Shown here: positions 35,001 to 43,861 of the stretch, one piece after another
How the letters are laid out: the number at the start of each line of letters is the position of its first letter
Numbering within the stretch: position 1 is the stretch's first letter
DNA from: Rhodococcus sp. HNM0563
GTDB lineage: Bacteria > Actinomycetota > Actinomycetes > Mycobacteriales > Mycobacteriaceae
DNA: 64,000 bases
Direction of reading: 5' to 3'
Assembly: GCF_012726195.1 (NCBI RefSeq)
Contig: NZ_JAASAF010000003.1
Span: 248,001 to 312,000 of the forward strand
The notes under the pieces: generated by a model
The model's input: only the letters and a program-made list of their open reading frames with translations
Told to the model about the DNA's origin: nothing
The model's database searches: none
Translations under genes and position numbers: made by a program

Positions 35001-36254
35001 TCACGCAGGAGAACGCGGCGCCCCGATTCCCGGATCGATCCGCACCGGGCCGTCCACCGTGGGCGACAACGGGAAATCGAAGATCGCGGTCGGGAGATAG
35101 ACGGTGGCACAGGAATTGGGGATGTCCACGACTCCGGACAGCCGTCCCTCGATCGGTGCGGCGCCGAGGAGAAGGTACGCCTGCTCCGGGCTGTACCCGA
35201 ACTTCGTCAAGTACTCGATCGCGTGCAGGCACGCCCGTTGGTACGCCAATTGCGAATCGAGATAACGCTGTTCACCGTCGAGCGTCACCGAGGTACCCGA
35301 GAAAGCGAGCCATTCGGAGAACTGGGGGTCGGTGGTCCCCGGCATGAAGATCGCATTCTCACTCACCCCGTAGGTATCCATTCCGCCCGGGATGAGATCG
35401 ACACGCAGATCGATGAAGCCACCCATCTCGATGGCACCGCAGAAGGTGATCTCGCCGTCGCCCTGCGAGAAGTGCAGGTCGCCGACCGACAGGTTCGCGC
35501 CATCGACGAATACCGGATAGAAGATCCGGCTGCCTTTGGTCAGATTCTTGATGTCCTGGTTGCCGCCGTTCTCGCGGGGAGGGGCCGTGCGTGCGCCTTC
35601 CCCCGCGACACGGTCGAAGTCCGCCCCGGTGAGGCTGCCCAGGATCGCACCGTTCGGTTCCGGTGGTAGCGCGAGAGGGGGCACCCGTTCGGGGTCGGTC
35701 GCGATCAGCGCGGCTTCACGGGTGTTCCAGGTGGACAGCAGATCATGCGACGGCGCCGTTCCCATCAGTCCTGGGTGAACGATGCCGGTGAACGAGACGT
35801 GCGGAATGTGGCGGCTCGTCGTCTTCTGGCCCGAGAAATCCCAGACCGCCTTGTAGGCGTCGGGGAACTGCTCGGTGAGGAAGCCGCCACCGTTGGGCTC
35901 GGCGAAGATGCCGGTGTAGCCCCAGCCCTGTCCCGCGAGCGGACCGGAGTCCTCCTGTGGGATCGGGCCGAGGTCGAGAATGTCGACGACCAGGAGATCA
36001 CCGGGTTTCGCGCCCTCTATCGCGAACGGCCCCGACAACGCGTGCACCGTGTGCAGCGGCGCGTTGCGGATGTCGTCAGCGGAGTCGTCGTTGTGAATTT
36101 CCCCGTCGAACCATTCCCGGCAGTGCACCCGGAACGACTCCCCCGGCTTCACCGTGGCCACCGACGGGATGTCGGGATGCCAGCGGTTGTGACCGATCTT
36201 GTCCTGGTCGGTGAAGCGGTGTGTCGAATCGAGCGGAAAGACGACGTCGGGCAC
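35001..36254 (-). CDS. fmdA: Formamidase/acetamidase
   Basis: Amidase of 417 residues that hydrolyses formamide or short aliphatic amides to ammonia and the acid. Diagnostic segments include IHNDDSADDIRNAPLHTVHALSGPF, LVVDILDLGPIP, SFTGIVHPGLMG and LHFSQGDGEITFCGAIEMGG. The GTG start at 36254 has an ideal AGGAGG 5 bases upstream. The gene lies 38 bases downstream of fmdB on the same strand, the usual pairing, and probably supports nitrogen scavenging. Confidence 0.92.
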   Translation of the reverse strand: MPDVVFPLDSTHRFTDQDKIGHNRWHPDIPSVATVKPGESFRVHCREWFDGEIHNDDSADDIRNAPLHTVHALSGPFAIEGAKPGDLLVVDILDLGPIPQEDSGPLAGQGWGYTGIFAEPNGGGFLTEQFPDAYKAVWDFSGQKTTSRHIPHVSFTGIVHPGLMGTAPSHDLLSTWNTREAALIATDPERVPPLALPPEPNGAILGSLTGADFDRVAGEGARTAPPRENGGNQDIKNLTKGSRIFYPVFVDGANLSVGDLHFSQGDGEITFCGAIEMGGFIDLRVDLIPGGMDTYGVSENAIFMPGTTDPQFSEWLAFSGTSVTLDGEQRYLDSQLAYQRACLHAIEYLTKFGYSPEQAYLLLGAAPIEGRLSGVVDIPNSCATVYLPTAIFDFPLSPTVDGPVRIDPGIGAPRSPA

Positions 36255-36292
36255 TGGACCTCCTGGGTCGGTCGATCTCGGTCAAAGCGCGT

Positions 36293-36583
36293 TCAAGGGC
36301 GCGGAAGCAGCCGATGCCTCGGGTCGGTCGAGACCGGACGGGGCGCACGCCGCGGGCCACCGGGGAGTTCACCCGATACGACCCCGGGTTCGGACGCCGT
36401 GCGCGCCGTCGCATCGTGCAGGCGCATCGCGGTCGAAGAGCCGCGACCGAGACGCGGCGCCGTGATCGCGCGGGGCGCGTGTTGCCCGCACGAAGGGCAT
36501 GCAGTGGACGGGCCGACGTCGTTCATCGGGATCGATGCGTCGAACGGACCGCACTCGGCGCACCGGAAGTCGTACAGCGGCAT
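36293..36583 (-). CDS. fmdB: FmdB-type zinc-ribbon protein
   Basis: Small protein of 96 residues with an N-terminal FmdB zinc ribbon: MPLYDFRCAECGPFDASIPM and ACPSCGQ, giving cysteines 8, 11, 29 and 32. The remaining half is a low-complexity, basic tail. FmdB proteins accompany formamidase genes and were proposed to regulate them; direct evidence is limited. The ATG at 36583 is chosen because the ribbon starts immediately; the longer frame is not credible. It is immediately upstream of fmdA. Confidence 0.87.
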   Translation of the reverse strand: MPLYDFRCAECGPFDASIPMNDVGPSTACPSCGQHAPRAITAPRLGRGSSTAMRLHDATARTASEPGVVSGELPGGPRRAPRPVSTDPRHRLLPRP

Positions 36584-36736
36584 GGCTATCGACCTTTCGA
36601 ATCGATCTGCTGCCGAAACCGTAACCGACCGGCGTGTTCCGCGCGCCACGTCGACGAAACTCGTAACTTCCTGGTAATCCCGGCGCTATCGGTCCCGTCG
36701 GCCATCCGCGTGGACGGCGGTGGGAGAATCGGCGCC

Positions 36737-37702
36737 GTGCCGATGCCCTCACCGCTGCCCGTCAAGAACGGAGTCGGACCGACACGTCTGAGTGTGCCGA
36801 CGACCGGTCCGTGGTCGACGATCGCCGAGTACGTGGTTGCGAGATTCGATCACATGGACGCGGACACCCTGTATCAGCGGTTCGATGCCGGCGAGATCGT
36901 GGGAGCCGACGGTACTCCGATCGATCGCGGCACCGCATTGGGCACACACAGATTCATCTGGTACTACCGCGAACTGCCCGTGGAAGATCCGGTGCCGTTC
37001 CACGAAGAGATCATTCATATCGACGACGACCTCGTCGTGATAGACAAACCACACTTCCTCCCGACCACTCCGGGCGGGCGCTACCTGCGTGAGTCGGCAC
37101 TCGTCCGCTTGCGGATCCGCCTGGACAACCCCGACCTGACGCCGATTCATCGACTGGACCGCGCGACGGCCGGTCTGGTGATGTTCTCGACCCGTCCCGC
37201 AACACGCGGCGCCTACCAATCACTGTTCGAGAAGCGGCAGGTCACGAAAGTTTACGAGGCGGTTTCGGCACTACCGCCCGGCTGGGACGCTGGCTCGCCG
37301 ACGCTCGCAGGACACGCGTGTCCCGTCACCTTCCGGAACCACATCGAGGCCCGCAAGGGCGAACTGCGAGTGGTCGTCGACGACGGCCGGGAACCCAACT
37401 CCCAAACCGTGGTCGAGGTGTTCGGTTCCGGTGTGAGCGCATCCGGACGAGCTGTACTCCACACGATCCTGCGTCCGCACACTGGCCGGATGCACCAGCT
37501 GCGGGTGCATCTGGCCGCGCTCGGTATCGGAATCCTGGGCGACCGTTGGTATCCCGATCTACTTCCCGAGTCTCCGGACGACCATTCCCTGCCGCTCCAA
37601 TTACTCGCGCGGGAACTGGAATTCACCGATCCGCTGTCAGGAGAGCTCCGACGATTCGTCACCGGGCTGACGCTGAGCGAGATCCCGCTTCCGGAGCATT
37701 GA
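36737..37702 (+). CDS. RluA-family pseudouridine synthase
   Basis: RNA pseudouridine synthase of about 321 residues. The catalytic motif HRLDRATAG carries the nucleophilic Asp141, and DDLVVIDKPHFLPTTP and LRPHTGRMHQLRVHLAALG are the other family motifs. An S4-like RNA-binding stretch may lie at the N-terminus (TIAEYVVARF... LYQRFDAGEIV). Either GTG at 36737, with GGGAG upstream, or ATG at 36743 may be the start. The modified RNA position cannot be told from sequence alone. Confidence 0.9.
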   Translation: MPMPSPLPVKNGVGPTRLSVPTTGPWSTIAEYVVARFDHMDADTLYQRFDAGEIVGADGTPIDRGTALGTHRFIWYYRELPVEDPVPFHEEIIHIDDDLVVIDKPHFLPTTPGGRYLRESALVRLRIRLDNPDLTPIHRLDRATAGLVMFSTRPATRGAYQSLFEKRQVTKVYEAVSALPPGWDAGSPTLAGHACPVTFRNHIEARKGELRVVVDDGREPNSQTVVEVFGSGVSASGRAVLHTILRPHTGRMHQLRVHLAALGIGILGDRWYPDLLPESPDDHSLPLQLLARELEFTDPLSGELRRFVTGLTLSEIPLPEH

Positions 37703-37723
37703 GACGCTGCCGCACCTTCGCAG

Positions 37724-38335
37724 CTATTGTCCGGTGACGCTGTAGGCGGCGAGGAACATGTCGATGAGTCCGTCGATGACCTGTTCGTCGACCGGTCGCG
37801 GGGTCAGGAGCAGCCGATAGTAGAGCGCCCCGGCGAGCACCTCGGCGGGGATCGTCAGGTCTACGCCGGACTCGAGCTCGCCATGTTGCTGTGCGAGCCG
37901 GATGCGATCGAGCGTCCTCTGCTCGACTGTCGCAAGGAACCGCTCGTGCAACGTCTTCCGCAGTTCCGGATCGGCCTGGGCCTCGGCGATGACCGCTCGG
38001 TAGACGGGGCCGATCGGCGGTGTGGAGAGAGCGTGAACAGACCGGCGGAACTGTTCGCGTAGATCCGCGCGGATGCCGCGCGTCGTGTGGTAGTCGAGTT
38101 CGGTGATCCACACGTGGTTCAGTGCGTCCAGGAGCAGCTCGGGCATCGACGACCAGCGGCGGTAGATGGTGTGCTTCCCGACTCCTGCGCGCTGCGCGAC
38201 CGCTTCGATTGTCAGACCGCGGTAGCCCGCCTCGGTCGCAAGCCCGAGCGTGACATCCAACAACTGACGGGTCAGCGCTTCCCCTCGGCGCCGCGGCGCC
38301 CTCGCTTCCGGCGACGAGTGCTCTCGATCATCCAT
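37724..38335 (-). CDS. TetR-family regulator of the DUF1801 operon
   Basis: Regulator of 203 residues with a helix-turn-helix (LTIEAVAQRAGVGKHTIYRRW) and a variable ligand-binding domain. It diverges from the DUF1801 gene. Two operator-like palindromes sharing CGGCACG arms lie between them, one just upstream of this gene and one upstream of the other, so it very probably represses both directions. The ligand is unknown. Confidence 0.9.
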   Translation of the reverse strand: MDDREHSSPEARAPRRRGEALTRQLLDVTLGLATEAGYRGLTIEAVAQRAGVGKHTIYRRWSSMPELLLDALNHVWITELDYHTTRGIRADLREQFRRSVHALSTPPIGPVYRAVIAEAQADPELRKTLHERFLATVEQRTLDRIRLAQQHGELESGVDLTIPAEVLAGALYYRLLLTPRPVDEQVIDGLIDMFLAAYSVTGQ

Positions 38336-38348
38336 ACCCTCATGATAT

Positions 38349-38365
38349 CGGCACGCATCGTGCCG
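38349..38365. promoter_or_regulatory. TetR operator 1
   Basis: CGGCACG-CAT-CGTGCCG, perfect 7-base arms, 13 bases upstream of the TetR start. It shares its core arms with the second palindrome 48 bases away. Confidence 0.75.
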
Positions 38366-38400
38366 TTGACATCACCCAACCCTCGAGCGCACACTTATCC

Positions 38401-38425
38401 GTAACGGCACGAACCGTGCCGTTAC
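38401..38425. promoter_or_regulatory. TetR operator 2
   Basis: Perfect 11-base arms (GTAACGGCACG and its complement) around AAC, 35 bases upstream of the DUF1801 start. The inner 7-base arms are the same as operator 1. Centres are 56 bases apart. Confidence 0.8.
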
Positions 38426-38459
38426 GAGTCGGAAGCGGAACAACACGGGAGGAACGACG

Positions 38460-38924
38460 ATGAGCACCGACACAAGACACACGACTACCGACGAACAGCA
38501 GACATTCACCGCCGAAGAGCGAGCGGCCATGAAAGAGCGTGCGCGCGAGGCACGCGCGTCGACGAAACACGTCTCCGCCGACCGGAAGGCCGCAGAGGAC
38601 GAACAGGCCGTACTCGCCAAGATCGACGAGATGCAGGGGCGCGATCGTGAGATCGCCGAGAAAATCCACTCACTCGTCACAAAGAGCGCACCGCAGCTCG
38701 CACCGAGAACCTGGTACGGCATGCCTGCCTACGCACTCGACGGGAAGATCGTCTGCTTCTTCCAGAACGCCGCGAAATTCAAGGCTCGCTACGCAACTCT
38801 CGGGTTCAGCGACGAAGCGCAACTCGACAACGGCGCCATGTGGCCTACAAACTACGCCATCACCGAGATGACCGACGACGTCGAGATGCAGATCATCACA
38901 CTCGTGCGACGTGCCGTCAGCTGA
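38460..38924 (+). CDS. DUF1801-domain protein
   Basis: Protein of 154 residues. A charged N-terminal half rich in Glu, Arg and Lys (ERAAMKERAREARASTKHVSADRKAAEDEQ) precedes a DUF1801/YdhG-like domain (KIHSLVTKSAPQLAPRTWYGMPAYALDGKIVCFFQNA). DUF1801 proteins resemble small-molecule or iron-chaperone-like folds, but their role is undefined. GGGAGG lies 8 bases upstream of the ATG. It forms a small operon with the next gene under the two TetR operators. Confidence 0.82.
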   Translation: MSTDTRHTTTDEQQTFTAEERAAMKERAREARASTKHVSADRKAAEDEQAVLAKIDEMQGRDREIAEKIHSLVTKSAPQLAPRTWYGMPAYALDGKIVCFFQNAAKFKARYATLGFSDEAQLDNGAMWPTNYAITEMTDDVEMQIITLVRRAVS

Positions 38925-38961
38925 ACCTCCCCCACACCCCACCTCATTCGAAGGAGATCCG

Positions 38962-39192
38962 ATGAAATCCATGACCTGCCGAGAGCTCGGAGGGCCCTGC
39001 GACACAGACCTCCACGGCGAAACAGCCGACGAGATCATCAAGGCGCAGGACCGTCACCTACGGGAGTCCGTTCACAGTGGCGACACCGATCACGTTCCGG
39101 CACACGAGGAGATGAAGAAGCGGTGGAAGCACCCGATCAAGGCGATGGGCTGGTACAACGACACCAAGAAGGCATTCGCGGCACTCCCCTGA
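38962..39192 (+). CDS. Small DUF1059-like protein
   Basis: Protein of 76 residues beginning MKSMTCRELGGPCDTDLHGETADEIIKAQDRHL, a DUF1059-type pattern with two cysteines that could bind metal. AAGGAG lies upstream of the ATG. It is 37 bases behind the DUF1801 gene and probably co-transcribed and TetR-controlled. Confidence 0.8.
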   Translation: MKSMTCRELGGPCDTDLHGETADEIIKAQDRHLRESVHSGDTDHVPAHEEMKKRWKHPIKAMGWYNDTKKAFAALP

Positions 39193-39390
39193 TCGGGTGA
39201 GCGTCCCTGAACTCCCTTCGTTCAGGCGCGTTCGACCGGCAACCCCGGCTCACCGGTAACGGTGCACCGGAAACCACTGCACATTCGAGGGCGGCGCCGC
39301 TCGACGGGTCCGGCGCAACCACCACGGTCGGACGGAATCGCTCCGTCGCGGTCGCCGCCCTCGCCCGGCTGAGGCACGCGACCAGAGCCT

Positions 39391-39410
39391 TTACTTTGCC
39401 TACAAAGTAA
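39391..39410. promoter_or_regulatory. Operator-like palindrome overlapping the ABC exporter promoter
   Basis: Perfect 8-base arms TTACTTTG and CAAAGTAA around CCTA. The right arm overlaps TAATAT (39408-39413), a possible -10 placed 8 bases before the exporter ATG at 39422. A bound repressor would block the exporter. The cognate regulator is not obvious nearby. Confidence 0.55.
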
Positions 39411-39421
39411 TATCGTCCCTT

Positions 39422-41014
39422 ATGCCTGATATCCCCCACTCTCCTGGACAGGAGAGTGCCATCGACTATTCGGCGCTTCCCGGGCCGGGCGGAGGCAGAT
39501 CCAAGATGCCCGCGCTCGATGCGCGGGCGTGGACGCTGAAGGTGGCGCTCTCCCAGCGCCCGTGGAGCTTCGTTGCGTCGGCAGGCATGGCAGCCTCGTT
39601 CGTCTGTAACGGTCTGACGCCCGTGGTGGTGGGCAAGGCCGTGGACGAAGCCATCGCCACCTCGTCACTCCACCGGCTGGGTTTCTGGATCCTGATGCTG
39701 GGCTGCCTCTTCGTGGTGGCCATCGGCGTGAACTGGATTGCGCGTTTCATGCTGATCCGAAGTCAGCAACTGGTTAGTCATGACCTGCGCACCATGGTGA
39801 CCGACCGCATCCAGGATCCGCGTGGGTTCGCCGGTCGCGAGCGCACCGCCGGCGGCTTACTGTCGATCGCGTCGTCCGACACCAACCGGGTCGGTGACAT
39901 CGTCATGATGACGGTCATGCCGGTGGCCGAGGCTGCAGCCATCACCTACGGCGCCATCATGATGTTCACCATCAATCCCTGGCTGAGCCTGGCAACCCTC
40001 ATCGGCGGGCCCCTCCTCGTGGTCGTTGCGCTCGCGGTGGCCCGGCCGCTGCAGAGTCGTTCGGTGGCACGTCAACACGCAATCGCGCAGGCCGCGGCGA
40101 CCGCCACAGATGTGGTCCAAGGGCTGCGCATCCTCAAGGGGCTGGGCGCAATCGTCACTGTCCGGAATCGCTATGACGAGGTCTCGGACATCGCCTATCG
40201 CAAGACCGTTCGCGCCAACGGGGCTGAGGCGAGCCTCAACGGTGCCACCGAGGCGGCCGGAGCGATCTTCGTCTCCGCCCTCGGCATCGCCACCGGCGCG
40301 CTCGCACTCAATGGAAAGGTCACCATCGGTGAACTCATCACGGTCGTGGGCCTGACACAGTTCCTCATCACTCCGATGACGATGTTCGGAAGGAACCTCG
40401 CCTCGCGCTGGGCTTCCGCCGAGGCATCCGGGCGGCGCATCCGCGAGGTTCTCGGAGCAGACTTCGAGCGCACCAGCGAGGTCGACGCGGCCGAGGCCAC
40501 CCGGTTCATGGCGACCCTACCGACCGGCCTCACCGTCGTCCGCGGCACCGATCACGAGCTGGTCGCCCGACTCGAGTCGCTGCCCCGGACCAGGGTGATC
40601 GTCGTCCCGCACGCGGCCGACCTGTTCGACGGCAGTGTCGCCGACAACGTCCACCCCGACCGGGCCACGGCCGAGGAAGCACTCCGCGTCGCCTGCTGCA
40701 ACGACATCCCGGAAGGTCCCGGCAAGCGCGTCGGCGAGAACGGGCGGATGCTGTCCGGCGGTCAGCGCCAGCGCGTGGCCCTGGCGCGCGCAATCGCCTT
40801 CGACCCCGAACTCCTCGTACTACAGGATCCGACCACCGCGGTGGATTCGGTGACAGAACAGAACATCGCCGAACAGGTGTCCCGCCACCGGGCGGGCAAG
40901 ATCACGCTGATATTCAGCGAGGCCCCTGCATGGAACGCTGTCGCTGCCAACCACCTGAGTGCGGAGGATCTGAAGGCCACAACCGAGGAGCTACTGGCAG
41001 GGGCCACCGTATGA
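39422..41014 (+). CDS. ABC exporter half-transporter with degenerate nucleotide-binding domain
   Basis: Membrane half-transporter of 530 residues: a six-helix ABC exporter domain (about 45-330) and a shortened NBD. The NBD keeps the signature LSGGQ (444-448) and a D-loop-like TAVDS. There is no Walker A: the stretch before LVARLESLPRTRVIVVP is too short and has no GxxGxGKS. The Q-loop residue is His397, Walker B reads VLQDPT with Pro470 in place of the catalytic Glu, and the H-loop position is Glu500. It must pair with the next gene, which has the missing parts. The ATG is probably leaderless and follows a palindrome. Confidence 0.88.
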   Translation: MPDIPHSPGQESAIDYSALPGPGGGRSKMPALDARAWTLKVALSQRPWSFVASAGMAASFVCNGLTPVVVGKAVDEAIATSSLHRLGFWILMLGCLFVVAIGVNWIARFMLIRSQQLVSHDLRTMVTDRIQDPRGFAGRERTAGGLLSIASSDTNRVGDIVMMTVMPVAEAAAITYGAIMMFTINPWLSLATLIGGPLLVVVALAVARPLQSRSVARQHAIAQAAATATDVVQGLRILKGLGAIVTVRNRYDEVSDIAYRKTVRANGAEASLNGATEAAGAIFVSALGIATGALALNGKVTIGELITVVGLTQFLITPMTMFGRNLASRWASAEASGRRIREVLGADFERTSEVDAAEATRFMATLPTGLTVVRGTDHELVARLESLPRTRVIVVPHAADLFDGSVADNVHPDRATAEEALRVACCNDIPEGPGKRVGENGRMLSGGQRQRVALARAIAFDPELLVLQDPTTAVDSVTEQNIAEQVSRHRAGKITLIFSEAPAWNAVAANHLSAEDLKATTEELLAGATV

Positions 41015-42849
41015 GTTCGCCGACGAGCCCGACCCCACCCGTCAAGGCCGACACCACCCTTCGATTTCCCCTGGCCACCCTGAGTCAGGTGCGGCGCGAG
41101 GTAGCGCACCAGTTGGGGCGGGTCCGCCACGCGAAGCCGTTGTTCCTGCTCGCACTCGTGCTGCTCGGCCTCGGCGCCTACGCCGGAGTGCTGGTGCCGC
41201 AGCTGATGGGCCGGATCGTAGACGTGGTGATGGGCGATATCCAGCAATCACTGTGGCCGATCGGCGCAGGCCTGATGTCGGCGGCGATCGCCGGCGCGGT
41301 CATGAGCGCCTGCGGTTTCTATCTGGTGGCCCGGCTGTCCGAGCGGGTGATCGCGAACCTCCGCCAGGACATGGTCGGCACCGCCCTCGGGCTGCCCACT
41401 CACCGAGTCGAGGATGCAGGCACAGGTGACCTCGTCAGCCGGTCCACCGATGACGTCGCCGAACTGTCGGCTGCCGTCACCGAGACCGTACCGACGCTCT
41501 CCACCTCGTTGTTCACGGTCATTGCCACCGTCATCGCCCTGTTCACGCTGGATTGGCAGTTCCTGATCATCCCGGTCATCGTCGCGCCGGTGTACTACCT
41601 TGCCGCGCGTCTCTACCTCAGCAAGGCGCCCAGACGCTACGCCGACGAACGCGCGGCAATGGCCGAGCGCGCCCGCCGCGTTCTGGAGGCCATCCGGGGT
41701 CGAGCGACAGTGCGTGCGTTCTCGATGGAAGGCCGCATGCACACCGAGATCGGGAACGCCTCGTGGAGCGTGGTCCGCAAAGGGATCAGGGCACGCACCA
41801 CCATGCTCGGCCTCAACGCCTGGATGCTCGGCGCCGAGTTCCTCATGTTGACGATCGCGCTGTCGATGGGATATCACCTGGTGTCCACAGGCGCCCTTAC
41901 CGTAGGTGCCGTAACCGGCGCGGTCCTCATGATCATCCGGCTGCGCGGTCCCTTGAACACGTTCATGCGCGTGCTCGACGTCGTACAGTCCGGGTATGCC
42001 TCGCTGGCGCGTGTCGTGGGAGTGGTGACGGATCCACCGGTGCCGGTACCCGACAGCGGCGTCGATGCTCCGCAAGGTCGCGTCGAGCTGCGCGCCGTCA
42101 GCTTCGGTTACGGCGATTCCTGGGCGGTACGCGATATCGACGTCACCATCGGCCCGGGCGAGACGGTCGCCATTGTCGGTGCATCCGGAGCCGGAAAGAC
42201 CACGGTGGCAGCGCTTGTGGCGGGACTGCGAGTACCCGATGCCGGTGTGGTGCTCGTCGACGACCGCCCCGTGTCCTCGCTGTCCGACCGTGAGCGCATC
42301 GCACGTCTCGCCATGGTCAGCCAGGAAGTGCATGTCTTCTCCGGAACCCTGCGCCAGGACATGACTCTCGCCAAGCCCGATGCCACCGACGCAGAACTCC
42401 TTGCGGCACTCGATCTGGTTCATGCGCGCCCGTGGTTCGACCGGCTACCCGAAGGTCTCGACACGGTGGTCGGTGCGCGGGGAATCCAGCTCGATCCGGT
42501 GGCCGCGCAACAGCTCGCACTGGCTCGCGTCCTGCTTCTCGACCCGGCCGTCGTCATCATGGACGAGGCAACCGCCGAGGCCGGCTCTGCCGGGGCGGGG
42601 GCGTTGGAAGATGCTGCCGACGAAGTGACCCGTGGTCGTTCCGCACTGGTGGTTGCGCACCGCTTGGACCAGGCCGCACGTGCCGACAACATCCTCGTCA
42701 TGGACTCGGGTCAGGTTGTGGAGCAGGGCACCCATGACCAGCTGCTCGCTCGTGGCGGCATCTATCACCGATTGTGGTCCGCGTGGACTGCCGGTCGGCA
42801 GGAGACCGACGACGTGCGCGCGGAGAAAGTACACGCGCACCGCAACTGA
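41011..42849 (+). CDS. ABC exporter partner half-transporter with degraded signature motif
   Basis: Second half-transporter, 612 residues. Walker A GASGAGKTT (390-398), Q-loop Gln438, Walker B VVIMDEA with Asp518-Glu519, and H-loop His550 are intact. The signature is lost: LDPVA (494-498) stands where LSGGQ is expected, and the D-loop reads TAEAGS. The heterodimer with the previous protein would have exactly one complete composite ATP site. The ATG overlaps the previous stop (ATGA). The cargo is unknown; drug, lipid or siderophore export are possible. Confidence 0.9.
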   Translation: MSSPTSPTPPVKADTTLRFPLATLSQVRREVAHQLGRVRHAKPLFLLALVLLGLGAYAGVLVPQLMGRIVDVVMGDIQQSLWPIGAGLMSAAIAGAVMSACGFYLVARLSERVIANLRQDMVGTALGLPTHRVEDAGTGDLVSRSTDDVAELSAAVTETVPTLSTSLFTVIATVIALFTLDWQFLIIPVIVAPVYYLAARLYLSKAPRRYADERAAMAERARRVLEAIRGRATVRAFSMEGRMHTEIGNASWSVVRKGIRARTTMLGLNAWMLGAEFLMLTIALSMGYHLVSTGALTVGAVTGAVLMIIRLRGPLNTFMRVLDVVQSGYASLARVVGVVTDPPVPVPDSGVDAPQGRVELRAVSFGYGDSWAVRDIDVTIGPGETVAIVGASGAGKTTVAALVAGLRVPDAGVVLVDDRPVSSLSDRERIARLAMVSQEVHVFSGTLRQDMTLAKPDATDAELLAALDLVHARPWFDRLPEGLDTVVGARGIQLDPVAAQQLALARVLLLDPAVVIMDEATAEAGSAGAGALEDAADEVTRGRSALVVAHRLDQAARADNILVMDSGQVVEQGTHDQLLARGGIYHRLWSAWTAGRQETDDVRAEKVHAHRN

Positions 42850-42855
42850 TCCGCG

Positions 42856-42911
42856 CGAGGGGGTGGTTGTGTGCGAGATTCCCGTCGGACTCGCACACAA
42901 CCACCCCCTCG
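42856..42911. terminator. Strong 22-bp hairpin after the ABC exporter operon
   Basis: Perfect 22-bp stem (42856-42877 with 42890-42911) and 12-base loop, starting 7 bases after the exporter stop. It is likely a factor-independent terminator without T-run. It also stands near the left edge of the accessory region. Confidence 0.65.
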
Positions 42912-43077
42912 TCGCAATACACAACGGGAGGCGCGTCAACGCTGACGTCGAAGCGGAACTGCCACGGCAGCCGGATCCAATCTGTGTTCCGGTCCAAACC
43001 TATTCTCGAATCAGGTCTTTCGCACGATCCGGGCCCTCATGCCGAAACGAGACTGCCGTTCGTGGTTCCATTGACGA

Positions 43078-43791
43078 ATGACCGATTGGGCACAATTGGA
43101 CGATGCATACGGCTCAGCCGTGCATGTTCCTGCTCTGCTTGCGGCTGCCGAGCAATCCGGCGTCACCTTCGGACCGGCGTGGGACGACGTGTGGAGTCAC
43201 CTCTGCCACCAAGGAACGGTGTACAGCGCGAGCTATGCGGCCATCCCGCTCCTGGCCGACATGTGTTCGCGACAACCGGTGCGCGGCTTCATCCCTGGAC
43301 TCCAACTGGCCGGCTCGATCCTTGCTTCCACGGACGGGCCGGCGAACCCGAATGTGATGCGAGCAACCTACGCTCCCGCAATTTCCCGCCTCCGCGACGT
43401 TGCTGTCTCGGCGTTGCAACTGGCTGAGAGTGACACCGAGTTCATCTACGGCCTCGAAACGCTCGCAGCCTTCGAAGACCTGGGCGTCTGGCAACGAACT
43501 CTCGCCTACCTCGCCGATGGTGAGGCGCCACTCGAGTGTGGAGGCTGTGGGACACAGCTGCTCCTTCGGTTCGATGACAGTCCGCCAAGTGTTACGAGCG
43601 GGAACACAGCGGAGGGCAAGCGAGATGTGGTGGGAGCAGAGCCCACCGAGGGAACTCACGAAGCTCGGCTCTCGAGCCTTGCCGACATCCACGGGCGGGC
43701 GACTGTGGCCGAGAACCTTCACTACTACTTTGGCGTATCGACTTGCCCCGCGTGTGGTGCGGAGCTGGCAATCGCCGATTCCTTCGCGTGA
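43078..43791 (+). CDS. Unknown protein with split zinc-ribbon cysteines
   Basis: Protein of 237 residues, family not recognised. The N-terminal 140 residues are helical (AVHVPALLAAAEQSGVTFGPAWDDVWSHLCHQGTVYSASYAAIPLLADM) and may be HEAT-like. Two CxxC pairs, CGGC near 153 and CPAC near 225, could join to bind one zinc ion across about 70 residues. It lies just left of the ychF-tail repeats and may belong to the island. No signal peptide or membrane helix is seen. Confidence 0.6.
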   Translation: MTDWAQLDDAYGSAVHVPALLAAAEQSGVTFGPAWDDVWSHLCHQGTVYSASYAAIPLLADMCSRQPVRGFIPGLQLAGSILASTDGPANPNVMRATYAPAISRLRDVAVSALQLAESDTEFIYGLETLAAFEDLGVWQRTLAYLADGEAPLECGGCGTQLLLRFDDSPPSVTSGNTAEGKRDVVGAEPTEGTHEARLSSLADIHGRATVAENLHYYFGVSTCPACGAELAIADSFA

Positions 43792-43861
43792 CCTGGTCCG
43801 CGCCGTCATGCCACGAGCCGACCAACAGGTCACTTACCGGCGGCTTTGCCACCTGATGTCG

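Noticed and set aside
39422-41014. First ABC half called a pseudogene
   Set aside because: The frame is full and coupled to the second half, and the motif losses are complementary rather than random.
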